Assembly (NCBI GenBank): GCA_938010565.1
Contig: CALLUQ010000065.1
Location: 1-33,833 of the forward strand
Source of the DNA: an uncultured Flavobacteriales bacterium
GTDB lineage: Bacteria > Bacteroidota > Bacteroidia > Flavobacteriales_D > CALLUQ01
DNA: 33,833 bases
Direction: 5' to 3'
Part shown: positions 24,631-32,677 of the stretch, one piece after another
How positions within the stretch are numbered: the first letter of the stretch is position 1
Layout of the letters: every line of letters begins with the position of its first letter
The notes under the pieces: generated by a model
What the model was told of the DNA's origin: nothing
Seen by the model: only the letters and a program-made list of their open reading frames with translations
The model's database searches: none
Made by a program: the position numbers and the translations under genes

Positions 24631-25089
24631 TTTGTAAGCAATTAGAAAACATTTATGGGTTTTAAACGGCTTCATTTGACGCCATTCGAATAGAACCCTA
24701 TTTCCTCTGACCAAACCCCACCAAGGCAAAATTCTGTTTATCCTTCCCCCAAATTTTCCCAGCCTTAAAAACGGCCGTTTCAACAATGTAGTTATTGGCT
24801 TTTCTACCTGTTTTTAACATGGTGAAGTGATCTGGCGTGATGCGATAGTGCATTTGCTGGTGCTCAAATTTTCTAAATCGATCTTGTGTTGATTGATCAT
24901 ATTTGAGGCCCACCGACACCGCCATTTTCTTTCAAAAATTTTGCCTGCATAAATTATAAAGCATTGATTTAAAACAATATTTTCAAACGAAGTGCCCAAT
25001 TCTGTGTCATTTAAATATCAATAAACCTTGAAATTGCATCTCATTATGTGCCAAGATATGTGTCTTAAAGCATTTTTTTACGAGGCATA
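24631..25089. other. Gene-poor left edge of the mobile-element island
   Basis: No gene here can be assigned. A 75-codon minus ORF at 24698-24925 (MAVSVGLKYDQSTQDRFRK...) has reasonable composition but no family I recognise; it may be a scrap of an element gene. The base composition is AT-richer than the folC side, consistent with acquired DNA beginning directly after the tRNA. Confidence 0.4.
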
Positions 25090-25365
25090 ATGGGTAATTT
25101 TTTAAGAAAGCGCGGACGAAAGTTTCACTTTCGAAAGAGGGTTCCAAAACACTATCAGGATTGGTTTAAACAAGATTATTTTCAAGTCCCTCTTGGAACA
25201 GATAGTGAAACAATCGCTATAAAAAGGGCTTCAAATTTCGACCAACTGTTAGAGGAGTTTTTGCAAGGGTTGTCCGAAGATGATTGTATTAACGATAAGT
25301 ATGCAAGACTTGTGCTGAAAGCTAAAAGAAACGGCTTTCAGTATGTTACTGTAATCGGTAAATAG
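25090..25365 (+). pseudogene. Truncated tyrosine integrase, N-terminal (DUF6538-like) part
   Basis: The 91-aa frame begins MGNFLRKRGRKFHFRKRVPK, which matches the DNA-contacting N-terminal arm found in phage/ICE integrases ('rG..y.fRrrvP.dl', DUF6538). The following residues (VPLGTDSETIAIKRASN and ARLVLKAKRNGF) fit the next helices. The frame ends at a stop after TVIGK. The core-binding and catalytic domains, about 250 residues or more, are missing. It lies 509 bases after tRNA-Val in the same orientation, the place where an element integrase would be found if the tRNA was the target. Confidence 0.65.
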
Positions 25366-25575
25366 TGCCCGGTCGAAAATCAAATCTTTCCCAAAATCCA
25401 ACATCAAAAAATAGCTCATTTTTTGCATTTTTTTGACCAAAATTTAGCCGTTCTCTTTTTTTGTGGCACTGTAAACCAATGACAGAGCTATTTCAGTACA
25501 AAAAAGACTGTTTTTTCTCCCATTCCGTATCAACAAGACGCACTTTCCCCAAAGTAGATCTTAATATGTTGAAAT

Positions 25576-25715
25576 TCAAGCCACTTTTTTTAGCACCTGT
25601 TCTCTTCGGAGATATTCGCCCAACTTGTGGAAGTTATACACCAGAGCACTCAGAGCCGCATAACATTTAAAATTTTTCACCCCTTTATCCGGACATCGAT
25701 TCAAGTGTATTGTTA
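25576..25715 (-). pseudogene. IS transposase C-terminal remnant
   Basis: On the minus strand a short frame reads RCPDKGVKNFKCYAALSALV then YNFHKLGEYLRREQ and stops at 25576-25578. The phrase pattern 'rCpirGvKnyktyaalaalvyNfhkLg' is typical of the end of IS5/IS1182-like transposases. There is no room for the rest of the protein. The exact IS family is uncertain. Surrounding bases 25366-25908 hold no other recognisable gene. Confidence 0.5.
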
Positions 25716-25908
25716 CTCATCTTTTGTTTCCCCCCACACGAGTTATACAATCAACAAAAAGACACGAGAAAATATTCCTATATCTTATTTACAATCACGG
25801 GTTGTAACAGTGCTTTAATCCGGAGTCAACAAAAATATTCACCTTTTGTTCTTTTATTTTGGAAATAAGCAGGTATCGAAGTCCTGGAGCGAGGCTTTAC
25901 CTCTTTAA

Positions 25909-25942
25909 ATATTGACAATATATAAAGAGTTTTGTATTTTTG
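25909..25942 (+). promoter_or_regulatory. parDE promoter with overlapping palindrome
   Basis: TTG (25912-25914), 20 bases, then TATTTTTG (25935-25942) forms a promoter ending 25 bases before the parD ATG. A 13-base palindrome ATATTG-A-CAATAT (25909-25921) covers the -33 box. Ribbon-helix-helix antitoxins usually repress their own operon, so this palindrome is a plausible ParD operator. Confidence 0.55.
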
Positions 25943-25967
25943 TATTATTAAAATGGAGTTTTATGTT

Positions 25968-26231
25968 ATGGCCAAAACAGAGACAATAAATATTGCGCTG
26001 ACTGATGAAATGAAAAAATTCGTCGCAAGTCAATCCGGAAACGGAACACTATATGCTACACCGAGCGAGTATGTTCGCGACCTTATTCGTCATGAAAGCG
26101 AGCGTTTGGAAGCGGCTCGTCTAAGAAGGTCTGTTATTGAGGGCTATCAGGATGTAATACATGGCCGTGTTCAAGAGTTTTCAGGTGATTTGACGGCTGA
26201 TTTAAAGGCGTATAGGAAGCGCAAAGGCTGA
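25968..26231 (+). CDS. ParD-type antitoxin (ribbon-helix-helix)
   Basis: An 87-aa antitoxin that should bind the neighbouring ParE toxin through its C-terminal tail and DNA through an N-terminal ribbon-helix-helix. I start at MAKTETINIALTD rather than the track's upstream codon, because the promoter's transcription start lies at about 25949. The N-terminal beta-strand TINIALTDEMKKFV and the PSEYVRDLIRHESER helix are typical of ParD/CopG-like proteins. The stop codon overlaps the toxin start by one base (TGATG). The module is intact in the middle of broken mobile-element genes. Confidence 0.85.
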   Translation: MAKTETINIALTDEMKKFVASQSGNGTLYATPSEYVRDLIRHESERLEAARLRRSVIEGYQDVIHGRVQEFSGDLTADLKAYRKRKG

Positions 26232-26581
26232 TGACAAAGCTTCTTCTGACAGACAGGGTATTGGATGATCTTCAGGATATTTATGATTTTTCCTTTGCGG
26301 AATGGGGTGAAAAAACGGCTGTAAGGTACATTCGGCGTTTTGAAGACTGCTTTTCTCTTCTTCAAGATAACGAGGGGCTTTTAAAAATTAATAAAGCCGT
26401 ATCTTCCAAATTTCTTGTATATCCTGTTCAAAAACATTTTCTGATTTGTGACATAATCAATGATGCTGTTTGTGTACTCACTGTCCAACACACTTCCATG
26501 AACCTTTTGGAGCGTTTGCAAAAACTTGAGCCTACATTAGACGCTGAGGCCGAGGCATTGTACAAAAAGGCGAGCAGTTAA
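26231..26581 (+). CDS. ParE/RelE-type toxin
   Basis: A 116-aa toxin of the ParE/RelE fold; ParE members poison DNA gyrase, RelE members cut mRNA. The order of elements (LTDRVLDDLQDIYDFSFAEWG, AVRYIRRFEDCFSLLQDN, SKFLVYPVQKHFLICDI, VCVLTVQHTSMN) follows the family: N-terminal helices, then a beta-sheet with a 'R-H' type end. The C-terminal extension after QHTSMNLLERL is about 20 residues longer than usual. It is coupled to parD by a one-base overlap. The target is not decided by the sequence. Confidence 0.82.
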   Translation: MTKLLLTDRVLDDLQDIYDFSFAEWGEKTAVRYIRRFEDCFSLLQDNEGLLKINKAVSSKFLVYPVQKHFLICDIINDAVCVLTVQHTSMNLLERLQKLEPTLDAEAEALYKKASS

Positions 26582-26657
26582 TATCGGGATTTCGTTAAGA
26601 TTTCCCAGTGTTCATAAAACTGTTTTCGGAGGCATTTGAGTCTTTCTTCAATTGCGT

Positions 26658-26813
26658 TTACGATGCAAGTAGATGCACTATCATCCGGTAGGATTTGCTG
26701 TATGCCTCCATAAGACCGCCGATCCGTATCAGTTCGCCCTCCAGCACATGAAGCTGTTTATGTATGTCCGACATTTTTTCATTTCCTATCTTGCTTGTTT
26801 TTGTGCTCACCAT
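26658..26813 (-). CDS. Small ORF overlapping the integrase fragment
   Basis: A 51-aa frame beginning MVSTKTSKIGNEKMSDIHKQ and containing LEGELIRIGGLMEAYSKSYR. I do not recognise it. Its ATG lies inside the last codons of the integrase fragment on the same strand (ATGGTGA), so it looks translationally coupled. It is predicted to be mostly helical, with heptad-like spacing. It may be a small accessory protein of the mobile element or a fragment of one. The longer 79-aa track ORF includes upstream codons that overlap the integrase and are unlikely to be used. Confidence 0.35.
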   Translation of the reverse strand: MVSTKTSKIGNEKMSDIHKQLHVLEGELIRIGGLMEAYSKSYRMIVHLLAS

Positions 26814-27214
26814 ATTTTTTGTGCGATTTCCCGCTCCTCTGCGCCGGCAATGTTGAGATAAATTTCGGTGGTTTTTAATGAGCTGTGACCGAGCCATTTT
26901 TTGACCAAAGTAAGAGGGGCTTTCGTTACCGCATGTACGGCAAAGCCATGTCGCAACCCTTTAGCACAAGATCGTATGCCGCTGATTTTGGCTTCTTCCA
27001 TAGCACTCTTGATCTGCCTGGAAGCCGTGCGTAGAGAAAACCGCCATAAACTTGCCCCCACCTGAAACCGCATCTCACGAATGTAATCTTCCAAATCTTT
27101 GAGTAGAAATTCGGGCAAGGGGATTTCGCGATAGATTCCCCGCTTACGTTTTTTAAGGCTTTCAATAACCACCGTACCATTGGGGATATCAATGCTATCA
27201 GTTGTTGAACCCAA
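26807..27214 (-). pseudogene. Tyrosine recombinase, C-terminal catalytic fragment
   Basis: The 135-aa frame is the C-terminal part of a XerC/D-like integrase. It contains GLRHGFAVHAV (catalytic H-x-x-R motif variant), LVKKWLGHSSLKTTEIYLN (second His and the tyrosine nucleophile region) and a basic strand KKRKRGIYREIPLP. The core-binding domain and the first catalytic Arg segment are missing, and the apparent TTG start is only where the frame opens. The strand is opposite to the other two integrase remnants, so it comes from a separate event. It is probably inactive. Confidence 0.7.
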
Positions 27215-27279
27215 CCTCCGGTAGCTAAAGACCGGACTTCAAAGCCTATGAGGTTAGATTCATAACAAAAATTGATGTT

Positions 27280-27829
27280 ATGAATAAAACTAACAAAAAA
27301 AGAGTAAATCGCTCCAATTCAGCCAAAACAATTGTAGCACGAGGTTCCCGGCTTTGTAGAGCACTATGCTAAATTTGAACAACAAACCACCATCAATGGT
27401 TATGCTCCCAGTGCAATTTTCAACTATTCACGGGCAGTTGCCAAGATCAGCTTGCACTTTGGTAAATCGCTGCTGGACCTTGATGTCGATGAAGTCCATC
27501 CATTTTTTTATCATCTGGCTCAACAAAAGTCGGCTAGCAGTACTTATTTTAAGCACACCGTGTATGGGCTTCGTTTCTTTTTCCGGTTGTACGGTCCGGA
27601 AGACCGGGTGTTGAAAATGCCAACGGTAAGCAATGAACGCAAACTTCCGGTAGTCCTTTCACAGCGGGAACTTTGTTGTTTATTTCTCGCTCCACAAAGA
27701 CTTAAGCAACGGGGTTTATGAAGCCTGATCTATTCGGGCGGACTGCGTTTAGGAGAAGTAGTGAACCTGAAGTTAACCGATATTGACAGCCATCGGATGA
27801 CCATCCGCATTGCCAAAAGCAAAGGCAAG
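27280..27829 (+). pseudogene. Tyrosine integrase N-terminal part, broken twice
   Basis: The ATG at 27280 opens MNKTNKKRVNRSNSAKTIVA, then the frame is lost near 27340. Adding two bases (GA) there would continue as REVPGFVEHYAKFEQQTTIN, SLHFGKSLLDLDVDEVHPFF and YGLRFFFRLYG, a phage-integrase SAM-like core-binding domain. A second lesion is an in-frame TGA at 27718-27720 just before SLIYSGGLRLGEVVNLKLTD, the start of the catalytic domain with its first Arg. After KSKGK at 27829 the protein turns abruptly into an IS91-type transposase. Integrases of this type lie upstream of IS91-like transposases in Bacteroidota elements, so the two were probably neighbours. Confidence 0.65.
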
Positions 27830-28444
27830 TACCTATTTCCAACTTATGCTTTAACCGATGTGTTCAAGGCAACGTTTATGAGTACTTTACGGGAAAAGGG
27901 CGTGGAAGTGCCACAGTCAATTGCCCGTCAGTTGTTTTGCAGAAGATGGGTGGTTTATGCTAAACAACCGTTTTTGGAAGCCTGCAAGGTAGTTGAATAC
28001 CTGGGACGTTATACCCATAAAATAGCCATTAGCAACCACCGGATTACCAACACATCAGCCTGCAGCCAGGCACGTTTTAAGTGGAAAGATTACCGGGATG
28101 GCAACAGAAAAAAGGGTATGAGCTTGCATGCCCAGGAGTTCCTTCGTCGTTTTTCTCAGCATATTTTGCCATCCCGGTTTGTACGTATCCGGCATTATGG
28201 GATGCTTTGCTCGCGTAACAAAACCACCTTACTGAATCTGGCCCGGCAATGCTTTGGCATACAGCACTGGCAGCGGCCTACCAAAGAAGATGCACAAACC
28301 CAAGTATTTGATCGCCTTGGAATAACTTCGGGCCAGTGCCCTTATTGCAAGCAGGGCACACTGGAAGTAGTGCAAATTATTGAGCCAAAACGTAGATCGC
28401 CAACTGCTGTGATTACTCCAAACTATCGTTTTCATGCTGCATAA
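27830..28444 (+). pseudogene. IS91-type transposase, C-terminal part
   Basis: From YLFPTYALTDVFKATFMSTL onward the frame matches the Y2/HUH transposase of IS91 elements: RRWVVYAKQPFLEACKVVEYLGR then YTHKIAISNHRI is the family's best conserved block, and a C-terminal part with CPYCKQGTLEVV resembles the zinc-ribbon-like end. The N-terminal zinc finger and upstream domain are missing. The ORF (227 aa from 27761) is a chimera whose first 23 residues come from an integrase. IS91 elements move by rolling-circle transposition; this copy cannot. Confidence 0.75.
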
Positions 28445-28853
28445 CCCCAGCATACTTGCAATTAGTAAGGTAATCATCTATGGCCTGGCCCCTGCTAAAT
28501 CAAGTCAAATTAGAGTAAAGTTAATGGCTCGGAAGGTCGGTAAGGTTGTTGGGGTGCAAGATGATGCCCTATACCAATCAAAAATAGGGTAGTTTCAGGA
28601 AGTGGAACGCTTTCGGGGCGCTTGCTATCGCACACCAACCGTTATTTTCCTTGGATTTTAAATTTTCAGCCGGTCTGATGAAGCCTCCAACTGCTAAGTC
28701 CGTTTTTGTTTTCCAATAGACTTTGAAATGCTCTGTTTTTCATGAGGCAGCGTTAAAACCTGCTTTGATTTTAGCGCACGAACTTCAACAACATTCTTCT
28801 TATCGCTTGGTAAAGCCTCATAATGTGATCCGGCCTTAAATCCACCTTTTTGA
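28445..28853. other. Unassigned stretch between IS91 and IS1634 remnants
   Basis: About 400 bases with no confident gene. The left part is likely the 3' end of the IS91-like element. A minus frame inside 28694-28890 contains GPAPKNQKGGFKAGSHYEAL and LTLPHEKQSISKSI; it looks protein-like but I do not recognise it, and its upstream half is overlapped by the transposase fragment. Confidence 0.4.
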
Positions 28854-29379
28854 TTTTTAGGAGCAGGCCCGTTTATCAAAACGGACCCCAAAAGCCAGCG
28901 GGTGGAACTTAACTCGAAAAAAATAGAAGAAGACCAAAAGTATGATGGATTTAAAGCGATTGTTACTTCCACAGCATTAAGCGTAGAGGAATGGATAGAG
29001 AAGTATGCAGACCTCTATCAGGTAGAGCATGCTTTTGGAACATTTAAAAGCGACTTGGAAACCCCACCCCGTGTTCCACTGGACCAACCAACAGGCCAGA
29101 GAACATGTGGCCACCTGTTTTTTAGCATATCCATTCCTGAATTATCTCAGGAATACCACCAGGCTGAGCCAAAGACAAATTGCCAAAGCACCGGATGCCA
29201 CGCAGCTGCCAGAGGTCAAAGAGGACCAGACAGAGAAACTGCTATATATGAGGTCTAAGGTATCTGAAGATCAACAAACCATAGCCAGACCTCTGAAATT
29301 AGTAGTGCCAAGAGATCTTACAACACAAAGCATTATTAATCAGATTTTTAATCTGAAAGCGGCATCCGGTAAAAAATAA
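28854..29379 (+). pseudogene. IS1634-like transposase, C-terminal part with frameshift
   Basis: The first frame reads KKIEEDQKYDGFKAIVTSTA then VEEWIEKYADLYQVEHAFGTF, the DDE-transposase block typical of IS1634/IS4-like proteins ('YdGf.aivT.....eeii..Y..LyqvEhaFrt.Ks.L..RPvfHW'). The frame is then lost in the run CCCC (29062-29065). Dropping one C continues it as HPVFHWTNQQAREHVATCF and on to LKAASGKK and a stop at 29379. The N-terminal two thirds are absent. This is a broken remnant and lies next to the clc gene's 3' end. Confidence 0.65.
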
Positions 29380-29558
29380 AATGAATTGAGAGCTAGGTTG
29401 TTACACCTATAGACGATCAAAGTCAAGAAAAGCAACCGCATCCGATGAAATAAAAAATGAAATCCGCCGAAGAAAACCCATCGTACCGAAGAACAAATGC
29501 AGATCCATTTTTCCTCTCCGGGTATGGAATGAGGACACCCCTTCCTGCACGGCATTTT

Positions 29559-31355
29559 TTATTCTCCGGAAAAGTCTTGCAACAATTTTCGGTAGGCGGA
29601 AAAGAGCTTGGATTTGGATACAAAGCCGACGTATTTCCCTCGATTTACTACCGGTAAATTCCACGCCCGGGTAGATTCGAATTTTTCCATCACGGTTTCC
29701 ATCGCATCGGATTGTTTGATCACATCGGGGGGCTGCACCATAAAATCATATACATGCACTTCTTCGTAAAGATCACGATCGAACATGATCTTACGAATAT
29801 CATCCAGCAGCACAATGCCCGTCAACCGGTCTTCATGGTCGAGTACCGGAAAAATATTTCGGTTGGAGCTGGCTACTACCTGAACCATTTCTCCGAGGCT
29901 GGCTTCCGCTTTAACGGATTTAAGATCGTTTTCAATTTCCGATTTTAACTCCATTAGGGTGAGCACTGCCTGATCTTTGTTGTGTGTGATAAGCGCCCTG
30001 TGCCTGGCCAGTTGCACCGTATAGATGGAATGCCGCGAAAACAACCGGGCCACCGAATAAGAAATAGCCCCGGTAACCATTAAGGGTACAAATAACTCGT
30101 AACCGCCCGTGATCTCTGCGATCAGGAAAATGGCGGTCAGGGGGGCATGCAGAATACCGGCCATCAGGCCCGCCATCCCGACAAGGGAAAAATGGGTTTC
30201 GTCGAGTTTAAAGCCAAACATGTTTATAATGCGAACGTAGAAGTAGCCCAATACACTGCCCATAAAAAGGGCGGGTGCAAAAATTCCGCCTACTCCGCCA
30301 ATGCTCAATGTAATGGTGGTAGAAACGGCTTTAAAAAGAAAGAGCAGCAACAAAAAAGCACTGACCACAAAAATGTTGTCTTTCCTGAAAAATCCAAAAA
30401 CTTCACTATCGAAAACCGCCTCCGGTCTTCCCCCGATCAAGGCCTTTATCATTTCATAGCCTTCTCCGTAAAGGGGAGGAAAAACAAAAAGAATGCCCCC
30501 CAGTATCAAACCACCGATAATGGCTTTTTTATAAGGCCGTACTACCTTTTCGATAAGGCCCGAGGTAAAGTTGTGCACTTTTGTAAAACCCAGCGAAACC
30601 AACCCTGTAAAAACCCCCAGGAACACGTAAAAGGGCATGTCGTTGATCACAAACTTATGGCGAAGGTCGAAATGGAACAGTGTGTCTTCTCCCATAAACA
30701 ACGTACTGATGGTTACCGCAGCAATGGAAGCCAGCAAAAGCGGAACGAGGGAAGCCATGGTAAGATCGAGCATGATAACTTCGATGGCAAATACAATAGC
30801 GGCTACCGGTGCTTTAAAAATGGCTGCCATAGAACCCGCAGCAGCACAACCTATCAGCAAGGTTTTTACCTGGTAGTTCATGCGCATCATTTGGCCCAGG
30901 TTGGATCCAAATGCACTGCTGGCAGCTACCGTGGGAGCCTCCAGCCCTGCCGATCCCCCAAAACCCACGGTTAAAGCAGCAGTTAAAGCCTGTGACCAGA
31001 TGTTGTGTTTTTTTAACAGGCCTTTGCGTTTTGAAATGGCATAAAGGGTGGTGGGAATGCCCGGGTATATCCGTTGGCGGATAACAAAACGAATGACCGT
31101 TATGGTAAGCAGGATGCCGATGAGCGGAAAAGCAAAAAAGAGGTACTTGTGAAATTCTTGTACGGCACCCTTGGTGATCAGTTCCTGTATGAGGCTTACG
31201 GCATTCTTGATCACCACGGCCATTAATCCCGCAGCACAGCCGGTGAGTATGCTCAGAAACAAAACAAATTGTTTCTGCTTGATATTTCTGAGGCGCCAGG
31301 ACAAAAACCGCCGGAGCAGAACATGCAGCAAATGGAAATGAAAAAACCGGAACAT
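29559..31355 (-). CDS. ClC-family chloride channel/antiporter with CBS domains
   Basis: A 598-aa membrane protein that moves chloride, often in exchange for protons. I start at MFRFFHFHLLHVLL, since the 661-aa ORF carries a non-family N-terminus. About a dozen helices cover residues 35-430. The selectivity motif with the gating Glu is GFGGSAGLEAPTVAASS near 150. KAPVAAIVFAIEVIM near 205 has the second Glu linked to proton transport, suggesting an exchanger, and GGVGGIFAPALFMGSVLGYF lies near 350. Two CBS domains follow from about 470 (EMVQVVASSNRNIFPVLDHE and VYDFMVQPPDVI), likely nucleotide-sensing. It is divergent from the dehydratase gene. Confidence 0.93.
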   Translation of the reverse strand: MFRFFHFHLLHVLLRRFLSWRLRNIKQKQFVLFLSILTGCAAGLMAVVIKNAVSLIQELITKGAVQEFHKYLFFAFPLIGILLTITVIRFVIRQRIYPGIPTTLYAISKRKGLLKKHNIWSQALTAALTVGFGGSAGLEAPTVAASSAFGSNLGQMMRMNYQVKTLLIGCAAAGSMAAIFKAPVAAIVFAIEVIMLDLTMASLVPLLLASIAAVTISTLFMGEDTLFHFDLRHKFVINDMPFYVFLGVFTGLVSLGFTKVHNFTSGLIEKVVRPYKKAIIGGLILGGILFVFPPLYGEGYEMIKALIGGRPEAVFDSEVFGFFRKDNIFVVSAFLLLLFLFKAVSTTITLSIGGVGGIFAPALFMGSVLGYFYVRIINMFGFKLDETHFSLVGMAGLMAGILHAPLTAIFLIAEITGGYELFVPLMVTGAISYSVARLFSRHSIYTVQLARHRALITHNKDQAVLTLMELKSEIENDLKSVKAEASLGEMVQVVASSNRNIFPVLDHEDRLTGIVLLDDIRKIMFDRDLYEEVHVYDFMVQPPDVIKQSDAMETVMEKFESTRAWNLPVVNRGKYVGFVSKSKLFSAYRKLLQDFSGE

Positions 31356-31487
31356 GACAGGCGAAAGTAACAACTCATCTCCCCTTTCCGGTATTTTATA
31401 TCCTCTTTTTTGCACTTTGTTGTGTTGATACGCCGGTGGCTTCTTCTTTGGCAGGATCACATGTTGTATTTTGCCGTTGTTTATTTT

Positions 31488-31495
31488 TAGCTTTG
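31488..31495 (+). promoter_or_regulatory. -7 box of the dehydratase gene
   Basis: TAGCTTTG matches TAnnTTTG, with a TTG 21 bases upstream (31464-31466). It lies 17 bases before the GTG at 31513 and after the TTG that opens the track ORF, so it decides the start. Confidence 0.5.
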
Positions 31496-31512
31496 TTTTA
31501 AACCGAGACCCT

Positions 31513-32454
31513 GTGAAACCTACTGCCGGGGAATTAAAAGCCACTGCACAACGCCTTGCGCCTTATGTTTATAAAACACCTGTTCTCAGCAGTAGGTGGT
31601 TAAACGAAATGGCGGGGGCGACAGTTTTCTTCAAATGTGAAAATTTTCAGCGCACGGGCGCATTTAAAATGCGGGGGGCTACCCATGCCATTCTCAAGTT
31701 GAACGATGCGCAAAAAGCCAAGGGTGTGGCCACCCACTCTTCCGGCAACTTTGCACAAGCGGTGGCGCTTGCGGCAAAAATATTCGGGATTAAAGCGCGT
31801 ATTGTAATGCCCCGCAATGCCCCGGAAGTAAAAAAAGCAGCGGTGTTGGGGTATGGCGCGGAAATCACTTATTGCGCACCCACCTTAGTAGCCCGTGAGC
31901 TTACGCTGGAAAAGATTGTAGCCGAATTTGGATGCACTCCGTTGCATCCTTACAACGATTATGATGTGATTGCAGGCCAGGGTACAACGGTTATGGAGTT
32001 GCTGGAAGAGTTACCGGATATCGAGGCTATTTTCTGTCCCGTAGGTGGCGGTGGGTTGATCAGCGGAGCAGCTTTAGCAGCCCATTATTTTGGCCACGGC
32101 ATTTCGGTTGTTGGAGCAGAGCCTTTTGGTGCCGATGATGCCTGGCAATCTTTTTGCACGGGCAAGCGGGTGTCTCAGCTGAACCCCAATACCATTGCAG
32201 ATGGTTTGCGCACCTCTCCGGGTGATAAAACGTTCCCCATTATTCAGCAATACGTTTCGGAGATCATCCGGGTACGGGAGTCGGAGATCATCGGTGCAAT
32301 GCGGCTGATCTGGGAACGGATGAAGATCATCGTTGAGCCTTCGGCTGCGGTGCCTTACGCTGCTTTATTGCGGGAAAAGGAACGTTTTTCAGGTAAAAAA
32401 ATCGGAATGATCATTTCCGGGGGAAATGTGGATCTAAAAAAATTGCCTTTTTAA
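31513..32454 (+). CDS. PLP-dependent threonine/serine dehydratase (or serine racemase)
   Basis: A 313-aa fold-type II PLP enzyme related to biodegradative threonine ammonia-lyase and serine racemase. The GTG at 31513 (MKPTAGELKAT) is chosen because a promoter box sits between it and the TTG of the longer ORF. The PLP lysine lies in FQRTGAFKMRGA (near residues 42-53). SSGNFAQAVA and the phosphate-binding glycine loop PVGGGGLISG (near 180) are clear. The C-terminal regulatory ACT domain of biosynthetic IlvA is absent. The reaction would give 2-oxobutanoate or pyruvate plus ammonia. Dehydratase and racemase cannot be told apart by eye. A terminator follows. Confidence 0.88.
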   Translation: MKPTAGELKATAQRLAPYVYKTPVLSSRWLNEMAGATVFFKCENFQRTGAFKMRGATHAILKLNDAQKAKGVATHSSGNFAQAVALAAKIFGIKARIVMPRNAPEVKKAAVLGYGAEITYCAPTLVARELTLEKIVAEFGCTPLHPYNDYDVIAGQGTTVMELLEELPDIEAIFCPVGGGGLISGAALAAHYFGHGISVVGAEPFGADDAWQSFCTGKRVSQLNPNTIADGLRTSPGDKTFPIIQQYVSEIIRVRESEIIGAMRLIWERMKIIVEPSAAVPYAALLREKERFSGKKIGMIISGGNVDLKKLPF

Positions 32455-32494
32455 TTCGATTTCGATACTAACTTGAATCGAATAAGAGTTTTTT
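32454..32494 (+). terminator. Intrinsic terminator after the dehydratase gene
   Basis: ATTCGATT (32454-32461) pairs with AATCGAAT (32476-32483) around a 14-base loop, and a six-T run follows within a few bases (32489-32494). It begins at the stop codon. Confidence 0.7.
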
Positions 32495-32527
32495 GGGGTT
32501 ATTCAACTAGATGTATTAATTTTAGAA

Positions 32528-32676
32528 TCGTGGTTCTGGCCCAGAAATAGTTTCTATTTACATGGTGGATTTTTGAAGGTTCTGCAGGTTGTGTTGATGC
32601 AGGTTGTAATGCAGCAGGAAATGTAAGAAATTATGTAAAGAGCCAACGATATACAATTCTAACTGTAGAATACTAA
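32528..32676 (+). pseudogene. L,D-transpeptidase-like toxin tail remnant
   Basis: One frame reads SWFWPRNSFYLHGG; a different frame gives EGSAGCVDAGCNAAGNVRNY then VKSQRYTILTVEY and stops at 32674-32676. Adding one T to the five-T run at 32570-32574 joins them as HGGFFEGSAGC. The pattern of a His-Gly-Gly followed by Ser-Ala-Gly-Cys-Val/Ile-Asp is that of YkuD-related L,D-transpeptidase toxins (DUF2778/Tlde1-like), which attack peptidoglycan. Both catalytic-type residues (His, Cys) are present. The N-terminal carrier protein is missing. The next gene begins one base after the stop, as an immunity gene would. Confidence 0.5.
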
Positions 32677-32677
32677 G

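Noticed and set aside
29407-29664. Short ORFs between the IS1634 remnant and clc
   Set aside because: They overlap the clc 3' end or lack any recognisable pattern; 29380-29558 is treated as spacer.
30147-30974. 275-aa plus-strand ORF
   Set aside because: It is antisense to the ClC gene, and its basic, low-complexity composition reflects the reverse of hydrophobic helices.
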